Below the pieces are notes generated by a model. That model saw only the letters and a program-made list of their open reading frames with translations. It had not been told where the DNA came from and ran no database searches. Below, piece by piece: positions 27,604-39,600 of a stretch of 64,000 bases of DNA (within the stretch, counting starts at the first letter, position 1; every line of letters starts with the position of its first letter). The stretch is from Macrostomum hystrix (Eukaryota; Platyhelminthes; Macrostomidae): NCBI GenBank assembly GCA_950097015.1, contig CATNEN010000029.1:3491501-3555500 (forward strand), in the 5' to 3' direction. The position numbers and the translations under genes are program-made.

Positions 27604-30600
27604 ATGGCTGATAACGTTGAGTCAAGTTACGATGCTCAAAGAGAATACCAGCAAGAGCAGGTTGCTGATTCTGGTGAGCTTCGCCAGAGAAAGGTAAATA
27701 TGTAAATATAGGTTTTATTTCTGTGTTCTATGAAACTATATATATATATTTACTATCTGATATTGTCCCTTCTGAATATATAGTTATAATTACAGATAAT
27801 TAGTAACTAGTATTTTTGTAATTTATGAGCTCTAGCAAAGTAAAATTCATGTAGGTACTTTATTTAACTGTATGGTCTTCATGAATTCTGGTCAATTAAG
27901 AAATAGTAAACTGGGTAATAACTGTTTGGTATTTAGCTATCTATAATTAACCAGTTACTAGTTATTACTTGTTAGAATGTTAACTCCCCTAAGTATTAAA
28001 TGCAATATGCATATTAAGGTCCTAAGTTAAATGTAGTATATATTAGTATATACAATAGTAAATATCTCTTTAGTTAATAACCTAGTGTGCTTTTTGTATA
28101 TTTTTTGTAATACATTTACTAACTAAGCAGATCTAGCTAATGTTCTGTAGCATACTTTTTCATAATTTATTGTTCACCTAGCCTGAAAAGTATTAACTGT
28201 AGTCACTAGTCTACTTATTTGACCTAATATTGTTCTAATATTTTGTAAGTTAAAATTACTCAGTTTTGGGCATAGGTCTGATACTCTGATAGTATTGCCA
28301 ATATCGAAGTATTGGACCTTGATACCTTTTTCTCAGTATTTGACCTTGGTATTGAGCAATACATTTTCTAAGTTCAATAATCCAATTCATTTAATTTAAT
28401 AGTAATAAATTTTGTTCTTTGTACTAAAAAGCCTAGAAAGGATTAAAAAAAGTAACAAAAATACAAAAGCATGTTGTCTACTGATGATGATTTCATTTAT
28501 GTTGATGATGCTTCTATGACTGTTTCTACCACTAGCACAATAGGCCAAAGTCTGCCTAATCAAGAAAATCTAATTGTGGCACTGCCAAACTTATAATATT
28601 TTGCCCATTTAATCTTCTTCGCTGGTCAGCCACATCTCACTAGAGTCTTTAGTGTCTAAAAAAAGTAGCTAAGAGCTTTTTCTTCATTTTTGGCTTGATA
28701 GATGCAGAAAACACAAAAAATGATGTATCGGACCATTTATTGGAATAAAGTATTGCGCAATACTCAAATTTTGGTATCGGACCAACAAATATTGCCTATA
28801 CCTTTTAGAGAATTGGTATGGGAGTATCACTTTAAAGCGATACTTTGTTAAAGTATTGCACCCAACACTGAAAATACTATTTTACTACAGTATAAAATAA
28901 AATTTGTCTGGCTGTATTGAATCATTTATCAAAAGGAAAATCTTTTTCATGCATTTTATTTACAATTAACAACTCATGCTAGCTGCTCATAAATATCCCA
29001 AGGTTGCCACCCAAGCTGCTGCTGCTGATGATGGCGATGCTGCCACTGTGGAAGACGAAGCCACTGCGCCTGTCGATCCAGCTGTGGCGCAGTCCATTGG
29101 GCAGGGCACAGACCAGTCGCCCGGAATTCTTCAGCGCCTGCTGGCACCGCTGCCACCGCGCTGGCAGAACTGGGTGGTGCGCGGCATCATGAGCGTTGTC
29201 ATGATTAGCATCTTCTCTATTATCGTCTATTTGGGACCCCTGGCCATGGTTGTGCTGGTAAGTTATTGTACTGAAGTATCGGGGTGTAGCTGTGACAACT
29301 GACTCACTGAAGTATCGGGGTGTAGCTGTGACAACTGACTCACTGAAGTATCGGGGTGTAGCTGTGACAACTGACTCACTGAAGTATCGGGGTGTAGCTG
29401 TGACAACTGACTCAATTAATTATCAGTGTGTAGCTGTGACAACTGACTCACTGAAGTATCGGGGTGTAGCTGTGACAACTGACTCAATTAATTATCAGTG
29501 TGTAGCTGTGACAACTGACTCAATTAATTATCAGTGTGTAGCTGTGACAACTGACTCAATTAATTATCAGTGTGTAGCTGTGACAACTGACTCAATGAAG
29601 TATCGGGGTGTAGCTGTGACAGTGCCTCGCACTGATGTCATCATACCTCAATCTACCAGAAGAGATGAAACCACATTTCAGATTCTGATCATCCAGATGA
29701 TGTGTTTTTACGAGATCATCAACATCGGCTACGTGGTGTACAAGAGCCAGGACCTGCCCTGGTTCCGCACCCTGAGCTGGTTCTTTCTGTTCACATCAAA
29801 TTATTTCTTCTTTGGCGAGAGTATGATCGATCAGTTCCGCATTCTGCTGCAGCGAGATGTGAGCCGACCTTCTGACTTGGCTAGAATAATTTCGGGTGTC
29901 GTTAAAGCAGACCACGGGAATAATTCAAATAGTCACATTATTTTTTATTTATCTAAAATATTTAACCAATCGTCATGAAAATCCAGATGGCGGACTTTTA
30001 CGAAAATCGGTCATTCGGTTTGGGAACAATCGTGAAGTAGGCAGTGGAGTAGAGTTTTGTAGAGTTCATTTCTAAAGTTAAAGCTATCTAGTTTGTCCCC
30101 GCCGTGCCTCCGCAAAAGTGTCTCTGGATAATTAAAATAGTGACCAATTTGGATTAAACGAATTGTAATCGACAAGATTTCTATTTCAAACTTTCAGCAA
30201 TTTCTGCAGCCGCTGCTAACCTATCACCGGTTTATCTCATTCTGCCTGTACTGCAGCGGCATTGTGGCATTCGTGGTCAGCCTAGTCAAGAAGCACTACC
30301 TGCAGCAATTCACATTGGTAAGTTTCTAATTTGAAAAGCACTATTTAAACGCAGACTATAGAGTTCGACCGACAAATATTCCCGTTTCCAGTTTGGCTGG
30401 ACGCACATGGCTCTGCTTGTACTGGTCACCTCGTCTCACTTCATGATTCGCAATGTCTTCAATGGCGTCATTTGGTTAGTGCCTGATTAAACAGCTTGCT
30501 TCTTTTCATTCAATCTCAATGTACCGTATGTAAGAACGGATAGACTTAGAGATTTACTGGAGTATCAGGGGAGCTGCTGACTTACTTGACTTATCTGCAG

Positions 30601-33600
30601 GGCGGTCCGACGGACGCAGCGGGGAGGCGGGAGTCGCCCATTCCGCTAATCCCTGAAAGACCCGCAATCGGCCGATGGCGCGGGGCCAGTCAGGGAGGTC
30701 CGTGTTCGGTCCTTCCTGCAGCTTGTTCCTCGCTGGGGAAGAAAGAGGCTCGTCTGGTAGCCCTTAGGAACCGGACGAGCCGCGGGATGTTCTCGGATCT
30801 GCAAACATCGTCCATGGATGGGTTTGGTCCGAGGTGATTAAGCCTCTCTCTGGTGAAGAAAGGGCAGTGGCAGACGAAGTGCAGGGCATCCTCGTCCTCA
30901 AGGTTGCAGAAAGGGCACAGCTCACTCCGGAGGTCTCCACGGAGGAAACAGTGTCTGGCGTAGCAGCCATGGCCCGTGAGGGTCATGGTGAGGGCCCGGA
31001 TGTCCTTCCGGGTCTGGTTCAGAAGGACCTTCCGGAGCCGAGCGGATGGCACTGGAACTGCCGCTTTGGATTGGCGGCAGTTAGTGGTGCTTCTCCACCG
31101 GGTAAGATGGAGGTTGGCAGTCCAATCATTAATCTGACGATAAATGACGGTGCTCGGAATCGGAGCCGGGGGGAGGGGCCCGGCGCAGAGCTGGCTCCTC
31201 CCTGCTTGGCCAGGTGGTCAGCAAGCTCGTTACCAGGGAAACCGGCGTGCCCTGGTATCCACTGAAGTCTGACGGTATTTTTACCGGCCAGGTTATTGAG
31301 CTGCCGGACACAGTCGGAGACTGTCCGGGAGGTTGTGGTGGTGTGACAGAGGGCTTGCAGAGCAGCCTGACTGTCCGAGTGAAAGATGATAGTCCTGCCT
31401 GAGATGTTTTTCTCATTCAACTCCGCAGCGCAGGAGCTGATGGCCAGGACCTCGTTCTGGAAAACGCTCGAGGATTTTCCAGTGTGTTGGGCGTGTGTGG
31501 CGACAACACGTCCGTTGATAAGGATACAGACCCCGAAGCCAGCGGAGTCATCCTTCATGGATCCGTCCGTGTAGCAGTGGACCTCCTGGGTGTTCCAGTG
31601 GTCGCTAACTTGGTCCCTGGTGGGGATGAGAACCTTAAAGCGCTGAAGGAGGTTGAGCGAGCACGGTTCACCGTCCGTAAGGACATTGATTCCGTTGCTC
31701 GTACCCAAGTCTCTCAGGCAAAGGTCCGTGTGCGGCAGGAGCTTTCGCTTCGCTGCCGCTCGTTGGGGGACGAAGCGCACACCGGCATCAAGGAGACGCC
31801 GGGCGGTTTTTGCCGCCTCCCCGCGGATAAAGATATCGAGCGGGAGGATGTTCAAGAAGGCGTTGAGGCCATCGAAGGGGGCGGATGGCGGGGCGCTCAT
31901 GATCGTTCGACATGCGCGACCTTGCACTCTCCGAAGAGTCTCATGGCAGGTCTTAAGCTGCAGGGCACTAGCCCAGATCAGTCCGGCGTACGAGACAGCC
32001 GGCCTGACCATAGCAGTGTAGATCCACCATAGACGTTTGGGGGTGAGACCCCACGTGTTGCCCACCGCCCTGCGCAGCTGCGCCAGGATCGCAAAGGCCT
32101 TTTTGGCTTTGGCATGGACATGAGGAGTCCAGCTGAGCCTGTGATCGAGCGTTATGCCCAGGCATTTAGTTTGCTTCTGGAAGGTGATGTCCTTTCCATA
32201 CAGCTGCAGGGGGCGAATATGCCATTTGTTTTTGCTGGTGAACATGATCGCCGCTGTCTTAGACTCGGAGAGCTTCAGACCGCAGCGAGTTGCCCATCTT
32301 TCGGCGTTGTTGATAAAGTTTTGCAGAAGGTCTCGCAGGGCCTCTGGTACCGGGCCAGATGCCACTGCCGTAACATCATCCGCATAGCCGACCTTTAGGA
32401 TGGGGTCTGGCTGAGAGTCTCGTAAGAGCTCGTCGATAACCATGTTCCAGAGAACTGGTGAGAGGACGCCGCCTTGTGGGCAACCTTTGCAGACAGTGAC
32501 CGTCCGCTGGTGTCCAAGAAGGTGTGCCGTAGCAGTGCGGTGGCGGACTATGTACATGATCCACCTCCTAAGATGCGAATGCGTGTGCCGCATACGTAGG
32601 GCCCTGTCAAACGCCTCGAAGAGAACGTTGTCGAAGGCCCCGTCAATATCCAGGAAGATGCTCAGGGCAAAGCCGTTCCCGAGGACGGCCTTTTCCAGAG
32701 CGTCCACCAGAGCGTGGAGAGCGCTTTCGGTGGAACGTCCCGACCGAAAGGCGTGTTGATTGCCGCTTAGTGGCATATTTTTCAGCTCCACAGAGAGGAG
32801 GCGCCAGAGCACCAATCTCTCCATCAGTTTGACCATGGTGGAGGTTAGGCTAATTGGCCGAAACGATTTAATGGAATGGTAGTCCGGGCGGCCTGGCTTG
32901 GGGATAAAAACCACCCTCGCCTCGGTCCATGCCTTCGGAACATACCCAAGCACAATGCAAGCCTTAAGGAGCTTGCAAAGATTAGTGAGGAAGCCATGGC
33001 ATTTTACCGCCTCGCGGATGAAGGCTGGTATAATGCCGTCCGGCCCCGGGGATTTGAAGGGTTTGAAAGACTGGGCTGCCTTGGTAACCCGGTCTTCAGT
33101 AATGATGGACGTCGCAAGGATATGACCTCCCTCGGTGTGATCCGGGGGGTCTGTCCCTGCTGGCACGCTGGGGAAAAAGGCTGTGAGCATAGTGTCGAGC
33201 GTTTCCCCAGGGTTCTCGGTGGGTCGGCCATCGGCCTTCCTCACCGTCGAAAGCTTGGACATTTTGTCCAGCGTGAGGGCTTTGACAATTCTGGAGGTGG
33301 GGCGAGTGCCCTCAAGCTCCTCACAGTATTGCCGCCACTTGCTGTTTTTGGCGTTTCTGACTTCCTTCTTGAAGCTATGGATGGCTTCGAGATACGCAGC
33401 CTGATCAGCCGGGTTTTTTGTCTTCGTGGCCCTGCGGTGCAGCCGCTTCGCCGTTCGACGGAGCTCGCCGAGCTGCGGATTCCACCATGGGGCCGAAGTT
33501 TTGCCTCTGTAAGCTTTGAGGGGGCAGGAGGCCTCGAAGGCGGTGGTCAGCGAGTTGGTGAGAAACTCAGCTAGCTCATCCGCTTCATCGCAGGTGTTGG

Positions 33601-36600
33601 CGGGGGGGCTGAGGTTCCGTTGGGTTCCTTCGAGGCTATACCTGAAGGCTTCCCAATCGGTATTCCTAGCGTTCCTTTTCCAAGTGATCTGGTTAGTGCA
33701 GCGTGCACCCGCCAGTTGGAAAGAGATGTATTTGTGATCGGAGAGGGAGGTCTCCGGCAGAACCTGCCACTCCCTAAGGCTCTGGTAGAGCCCAGGTGTG
33801 GCTAGAGTGGCGTCGATGACCTCAGACCATCGTCCATTGTCAAATGTCGGGGTGCTCCCTGTGTTGCAGAACTCCAGAGGCGTGGTTAGGATGTAGGCAA
33901 GGAGGTCCTCGCCTCTCGAGTTAATGTCAGAGCTCCCCCAGTGGGTGTGGTGGGCGTTTATATCGCCAGCCACCATGAGCTCATAGTTTTTGGTAGCGCA
34001 GGTTTCAGTCAGAGAGATCAGCTCCTCAGGGACTGCCGGCCTGTCGCCCGGTAAATAAACCGAGGCGATTAAGACGGTTTTGCCTGGGAGGATGCTCTCC
34101 GTCTGGATGACACAGGTGTCCCGATCAGAAAGGTCGGGTCTGTACCAGGCGTTGAGGGAGTCTCTCACGAGGATGCACGCCCTGGGATTTTGGTTCTCCC
34201 GGTGACGGCTGTTGTAGAAGCAGTGATACCCATTGGGTACATTTTGAGGCTTACCTTTATGAGTCCACGGCTCCTGGACGAGGATGAGACCCGGCGTGTT
34301 GAGCTCGACATAGCGCATCAGATTGACGGATGCAGCTATGCAGTGTTGCAGGTTGACCTGCAGGCAGGTAGTCCCAGTCTGGCCGATCATGGTCCAGCGG
34401 GAGACTCCTTGAGCAGCTCGTCCTCCTCAGACGGGGTCGGGCTGCAGACCTCCATGAGTAGCGGCGCGCCCGCATCCGCTGTGGAGGGAACGGCGGGAAT
34501 CGCTGCGGAAAGCTGCTGCTCTGACCGCTGCGTGTCCCGGCCGCTCCACCCAACAACGGTGCAGTCGCTGCCATCACTCGACGCCTCGCTCTCGGGGGTC
34601 GGGTCCGTGTGGATGGCGGCCTCCTTCCAGTGAGGGAGATCCTCAGACCAGTCGGTGGCCACCGCTCCGTGGGTCCCGGCACTCTGCGGCTGGCTAGGGG
34701 GGGAGGAGGTTTGCGCTTTTGCAGCGCGGGAGCGCTCCAGGTGCTCTTTGAGCGCCCGGGCTTCGCTGAGCGCCCGCAAGACCAGGCCCGATTTGCGGTT
34801 GTTGCGGGCTGGTCTACGATCTCGGGGGCCGGATTCGGCGACGCGGATATTTTTGCCCGGGCGGGGGTCTACGGACGTCGCATGCCGCTTAGCTGGCGGA
34901 GCTTTCGCCCCAGGGCCAGGAGCGGTCCGCTTGTTTTCCGGTCCCTCCCCGGCCTTCCTCTCCTGACAATCCAGGATGGTCAGCGGGTAGAGTCCCGGTT
35001 TGATAACGCTCTTGTGAGGGATCCTTTTGGACCAGGCTTCGGAGAAGCCGTAGATCGCCGTGAAACCCTCCGCTCCTTTGCGGACGGTCTCGTGGCAGAT
35101 CAGCCCGGAGGCTGGGAGGTCCGGGTTCATCTTCAGCAGCAGCTGCCGAAGTTGGTCCCCGGACCGGATTGAGCAGGCGTCGGGGACCCAGACGCGATGG
35201 CGTCGGGTCCGTGGACGCTCAGACTCGGTGGTGCACCTCAGTCTTCCGACATCGGTGCTCCACTTGAAATCTTTGATCCGATCGCGCAGTAGACGGCTAT
35301 CCCCGGCCGATTTGCACCAGAGGAGGACAGCCCCCTCCTGCGCTTCAGACCTGACAACGCTGACTGGTGTCCCAGCCAGTGCCAGGTCCGTGAGGCCCTC
35401 GTCGATGGTTTTGAGCATGCTCTTGAGCTGCTCGTCCGAGAGGTCCTGTTCCTCGCCGACCACAATGATGGCCGGCTGGGCAGGCTCCCGCTTGGCTTTG
35501 GAGGCGTAAGTCTCCTTGGCCTTGCTGGCGTTGGACGTGCCGGCCTTGTGAGTGGTGGTGGCCGTGATGGCGCTGGGGGCGGCGGCTCCAGAAGGCCCTG
35601 CTGCGCCTTCCACGCTCTTCCCATCGGCGTCGGTGCTGGCCTTGGAGATGGTGATGGCCGGCGCGGCGGTGGGGGCGGCGGATCCAGGTGGCCCGGCCGC
35701 ATTTTTCGCACCCGCCTCCTGTGCAGGTGTCGGGCGCCCACCAGTCGCAGCCGCCGCAGCATTGCGGCGGCGTTCGTTGCGCTTCTGGTTGCGCCTAGCA
35801 CGCGCTTCCTCCGAGCGTTTGCGGCTCGGGTTGCGCTTATTTTGGTCGACGATTCCGGTGGCGGGATTCTCAGACCCACCGGCTACACCGAGGACGTGGG
35901 ACCTGCCAGTGGCAGCGTCCGGAGCGGCCGAGTTTTCGGTTTCGATTGAAGAAATGGGCGAGGCCATGGCTGAAAAGCGGGTGGGGGGCTGCTCGTTAAC
36001 GAGTGAGAAAAGCCCGACTGGCCGACACCCCAAGCCAGCCGGGAGCAACAGAGAGAGTGAAACACCGTTAGCGGCTGGAATACTCCCCAGCCAAAGCGCG
36101 GACCAAGGTCCGGCAAACGCCCAACAGCACGGATGCACTGGGGACATTAGAGGGCACCAAATGGCCGGAAACCGGGGCCTGCGGAGCTGGCCGCATACCC
36201 TGTTAAGGTCGAAGGGTGACACCTTTCCCTCAGAGCCGTAGCCAGAGGTACCTGATCACGCACAGGTGCACGAACGCTGCGGACTGGCCGCATACCCTGT
36301 TAAGGTCGAAGGGTGACACCTTTTCCTCAGAGCCGTAGCCAGAGGTACCTGATCACGCACAGGTGCACGAACGCTGCGGACTGGCCGCATTCCCTGTTAA
36401 GGTCGAAGGGTGACACCTTTCCCTCAGAGCTGTAGCCAGAGGTACCTGATCACGCACAGGTGCACGAACGCTGCGGACTGGCCGCATACCCTGTAAAGGT
36501 CAGAGGGTGACACCTTTCCCTCCAGCCGGGGCTAGAGGTACCCAGTTTGGCCAGAGGCCCTGGATGGGTCATCCAGCGCTGTTGCCCATTCTGTCCGGCA

Positions 36601-39600
36601 GCCCTAGGGTCAGCCTTGAACACTCGCGGGACGTGTACCCATGGGTCAGCTGACGGGACAGCGTGGAGGGATTCCTGCACCCGAAGGCACAGGGCTCCTT
36701 CCTGCCAGGCCTGCTCAAAAAGCGACTGAAGGTATGAGGCATCGCAGACCTTAGCCCGTGGGCCTGGTCTGACTCATACCTCACAGGCGCTGTGTCCCGC
36801 CGGTGCGAGCGGGGGGGGGAGCTGCTGACACACTGGAGTATCAGGGGAGCTGCTGGCACACTGGAGTATCAGGGGAGCTGCTGACACACTGGGGTATCAG
36901 GGGAGCTGCTGACACACTGGAGTATCAGGGGAGCTGCTGACACACTGGGGTATTAGGGGAGCTGCTGGCACACTGGAGTATCAGGGGAGCTGCTGACACA
37001 CTGGGGTATCAGGGGAGCTGCTGACACACTGGAGTATCAGGGGAGCTGCTGACACACTGGGGTATCAGGGGAGCTGCTGACACACTGGAGTATCAGGGGA
37101 GCTGCTGACACACTGGAGTATCAGGGGAGCTGCTGACACACTGGAGTATCAGGGGAGCTGCTGACACACTGGGGTATCAGGGGAGCTGCTGGCACACTGG
37201 AGTATCAGGGGAGCTGCTGACACACTGGGGTATCAGGGGAGCTGCTGACACACTGGAGTATCAGGGGAGCTGCTGACACACTGGGGTATCAGGGGAGCTG
37301 CTGACACACTGGAGTATCAGGGGAGCTGCTGACACAGGCGTATCAGCTGCTGACACAGGCGTATCAGCTGCTGACACAGGCGTATCAGCTGCTGACACAG
37401 GCGTATCAGCTGCTGACACAGGCGTATCAGCTGCTGACACAGGCGTATCAGCTGCTGACACACTGGAGTATCAGGGGAGCTGCTGACACACTGGAGTATC
37501 AGGGGAGCTGCTGACACACTGGGGTATCAGGGGAGCTGCTGGCACACTGGAGTATCAGGGGAGCTGCTGACACACTGGGGTATCAGGGGAGCTGCTGACA
37601 CACTGGAGTATCAGGGGAGCTGCTGACACACTGGGGTATCAGGGGAGCTGCTGACACACTGGAGTATCAGGGGAGCTTCTGACACACTGGAGTATCAGGG
37701 GAGCTGCTGACACACTGGGGTATCAGGGGAGCTGCTGGCACACTGGAGTATCAGGGGAGCTGCTGACACACTGGGGTATCAGGGGAGCTGCTGACACACT
37801 GGAGTATCAGGGGAGCTGCTGACACACTGGGGTATCAGGGGAGCTGCTGACACACTGGAGTATCAGGGGAGCTTCTGACACACTGGAGTATCAGGGGAGC
37901 TGCTGACACAGGCGTATCAGCTGCTGACACAGGCGTATCAGCTGCTGACACAGGCGTATCAGCTGCTGACACAGGCGTATCAGCTGCTGACACACTGGAG
38001 TATCAGGGGAGCTGCTGACACACTGGAGTATCAGGGGAGCTGCTGACACACAGGAGTATCAGGGGAGCTTCTGACACAGGAGTATCAGGGAAGCTACAAC
38101 AATGTTAAATTGCTAGCAAGGTGCACTCTCACATAAACTTCCTCTGCGACACTTGAAGGCTGCTACTGCCATCTTCCATGATCATCTGCAACGACATCAT
38201 GGCGTACATGTTCGGCTTCTTCTTCGGCAAGACGCCCCTAATAAAACTGTCACCGAAGAAGACCTGGGAAGGCTTCATCGGCGGCGGCCTCTCGACCATT
38301 GTATTCAGCGTACTGCTGAGCAACTTTCTCATCCAGTTCGACTGCTTCGTCTGCCCACTAGAGTACGATGAAGTCAGCGACGCTGTCAGCCTCAACTGCG
38401 TCCGCCACTGGATCTTCGAGCGCTCCACCTTTCACATTCCGGTTGTTGGCAAACTGGTGAGCCCTGGTGCAGTGTGTGCTACTGCAGTCAGCTGAATGTG
38501 TGCAGTGTGTGCTACTGCAGTCAGCTGAATGTGTGCAGTGTGTGCTACTGCAGTCAGCTCAGTGTGTGCAGTGTGTGCTACTGCAGTCAGCTCAGTGTGT
38601 GCAGTGTGTGCTACTGCAGTCAGCTCAATGTGTGCAGTGTGTGCTACTGCAGTCAGCTCAGTGTGTGCAGTGTGTGCTACTGCAGTCAGCTCAGTGTGTG
38701 CAGTGTGTGCTACTGCAGTCAGCTCAGTGTGTGCAGTGTGTGCTACTGCAGTCAGCTGAATGTGTGCAGTGTGTGCTACTGCAGTCAGCTCAGTGTGTGC
38801 AGTGTGTGCTACTGCAATCAGCTGAATGTGTGCAGTGTGTGCTACTGCAGTCAGCTGAATGTGTGCAGTGTGTGCTACTGCAGTCAGCTGAATGTGTGCA
38901 GTGTGTGCTACTGCAGTCAGCTGAATGTGTGCAGTGTGTGCTACTGCAGTCAGCTGAATGTGTGCAGTGTGTGCTACTGCAGTCAGCTGAATGTGTGCAG
39001 TGTGTGCTACTGCAGTCAGCTGAATGTGTGCAGTGTGTGCTACTGCAGTCAGCTGAATGTGTGCAGTGTGTGCTACTGCAGTCAGCTCAGTGTGTGCAGT
39101 GTGTGCTACTGCAATCAGCTGAATGTGTGCAGTGTGTGCTACTGCAGTCAGCTGAATGTGTGCAGTGTGTGCTACTGCAGTCAGCTGAATGTGTGCAGTG
39201 TGTGCTACTGCAGTCAGCTGAATGTGTGCAGTGTGTGCTACTGCAGTCAGCTGAATGTGTGCAGTGTGTGCTACTGCAGTCAGCTGAATGTGTGCAGTGT
39301 GTGCTACTGCAGTCAGCTCAGTGTGTGCAGTGTGTGCTACTGCAGTCAGCTCAGTGTGTGCTACTGCAGTCAGCTCAGTGTGTGCTACTGCAGTCAGCTC
39401 AGTGTGTGCTACTGCAGTCAGCTCAGTGTGTGCAGTGTGTGCTACTGCAGTCAGCTCAGTGTGTGCAGTGTGTGCTACTGCAGTCAGCTCAGTGTGTGCT
39501 ACTGCAGTCAGCTCAGTGTGTGCTACTGCAGTCAGCTCAGTGTGTGCAGTGTGTGCTACTGCAGTCAGCTCAGTGTGTGCAGTGTGTGCTACTGCAGTCA

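Larger units (their letters stand above)
30582..36815 (-). mobile_element. Complete non-LTR retrotransposon (LINE), I/R1-LOA type
   Basis: This is a 6234-bp element inserted antisense in intron 5 of the CDP-DAG synthase gene. A perfect 14-bp target duplication (GGGGAGCTGCTGAC) stands at 30568-30581 and 36816-36829. In element order it has 97-bp tandem monomers and a 5' UTR, ORF1, ORF2 (APE endonuclease, reverse transcriptase, RNase H), a frame break, a C-terminal Cys/His segment and a short 3' UTR ending in TAAGTCAAGTAA, not poly(A). A two-ORF layout with APE endonuclease and RNase H fits the I/R1-LOA assemblage; the exact clade needs a phylogeny. The intact duplication and long ORFs suggest recent insertion. 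Confidence 0.95.

Noticed and set aside
35968-36222. LINE ORF1 start at 36222
   Set aside because: The first 85 codons from there overlap the 5' UTR monomer and have untypical composition; the ATG at 35967 starts the plausible protein.
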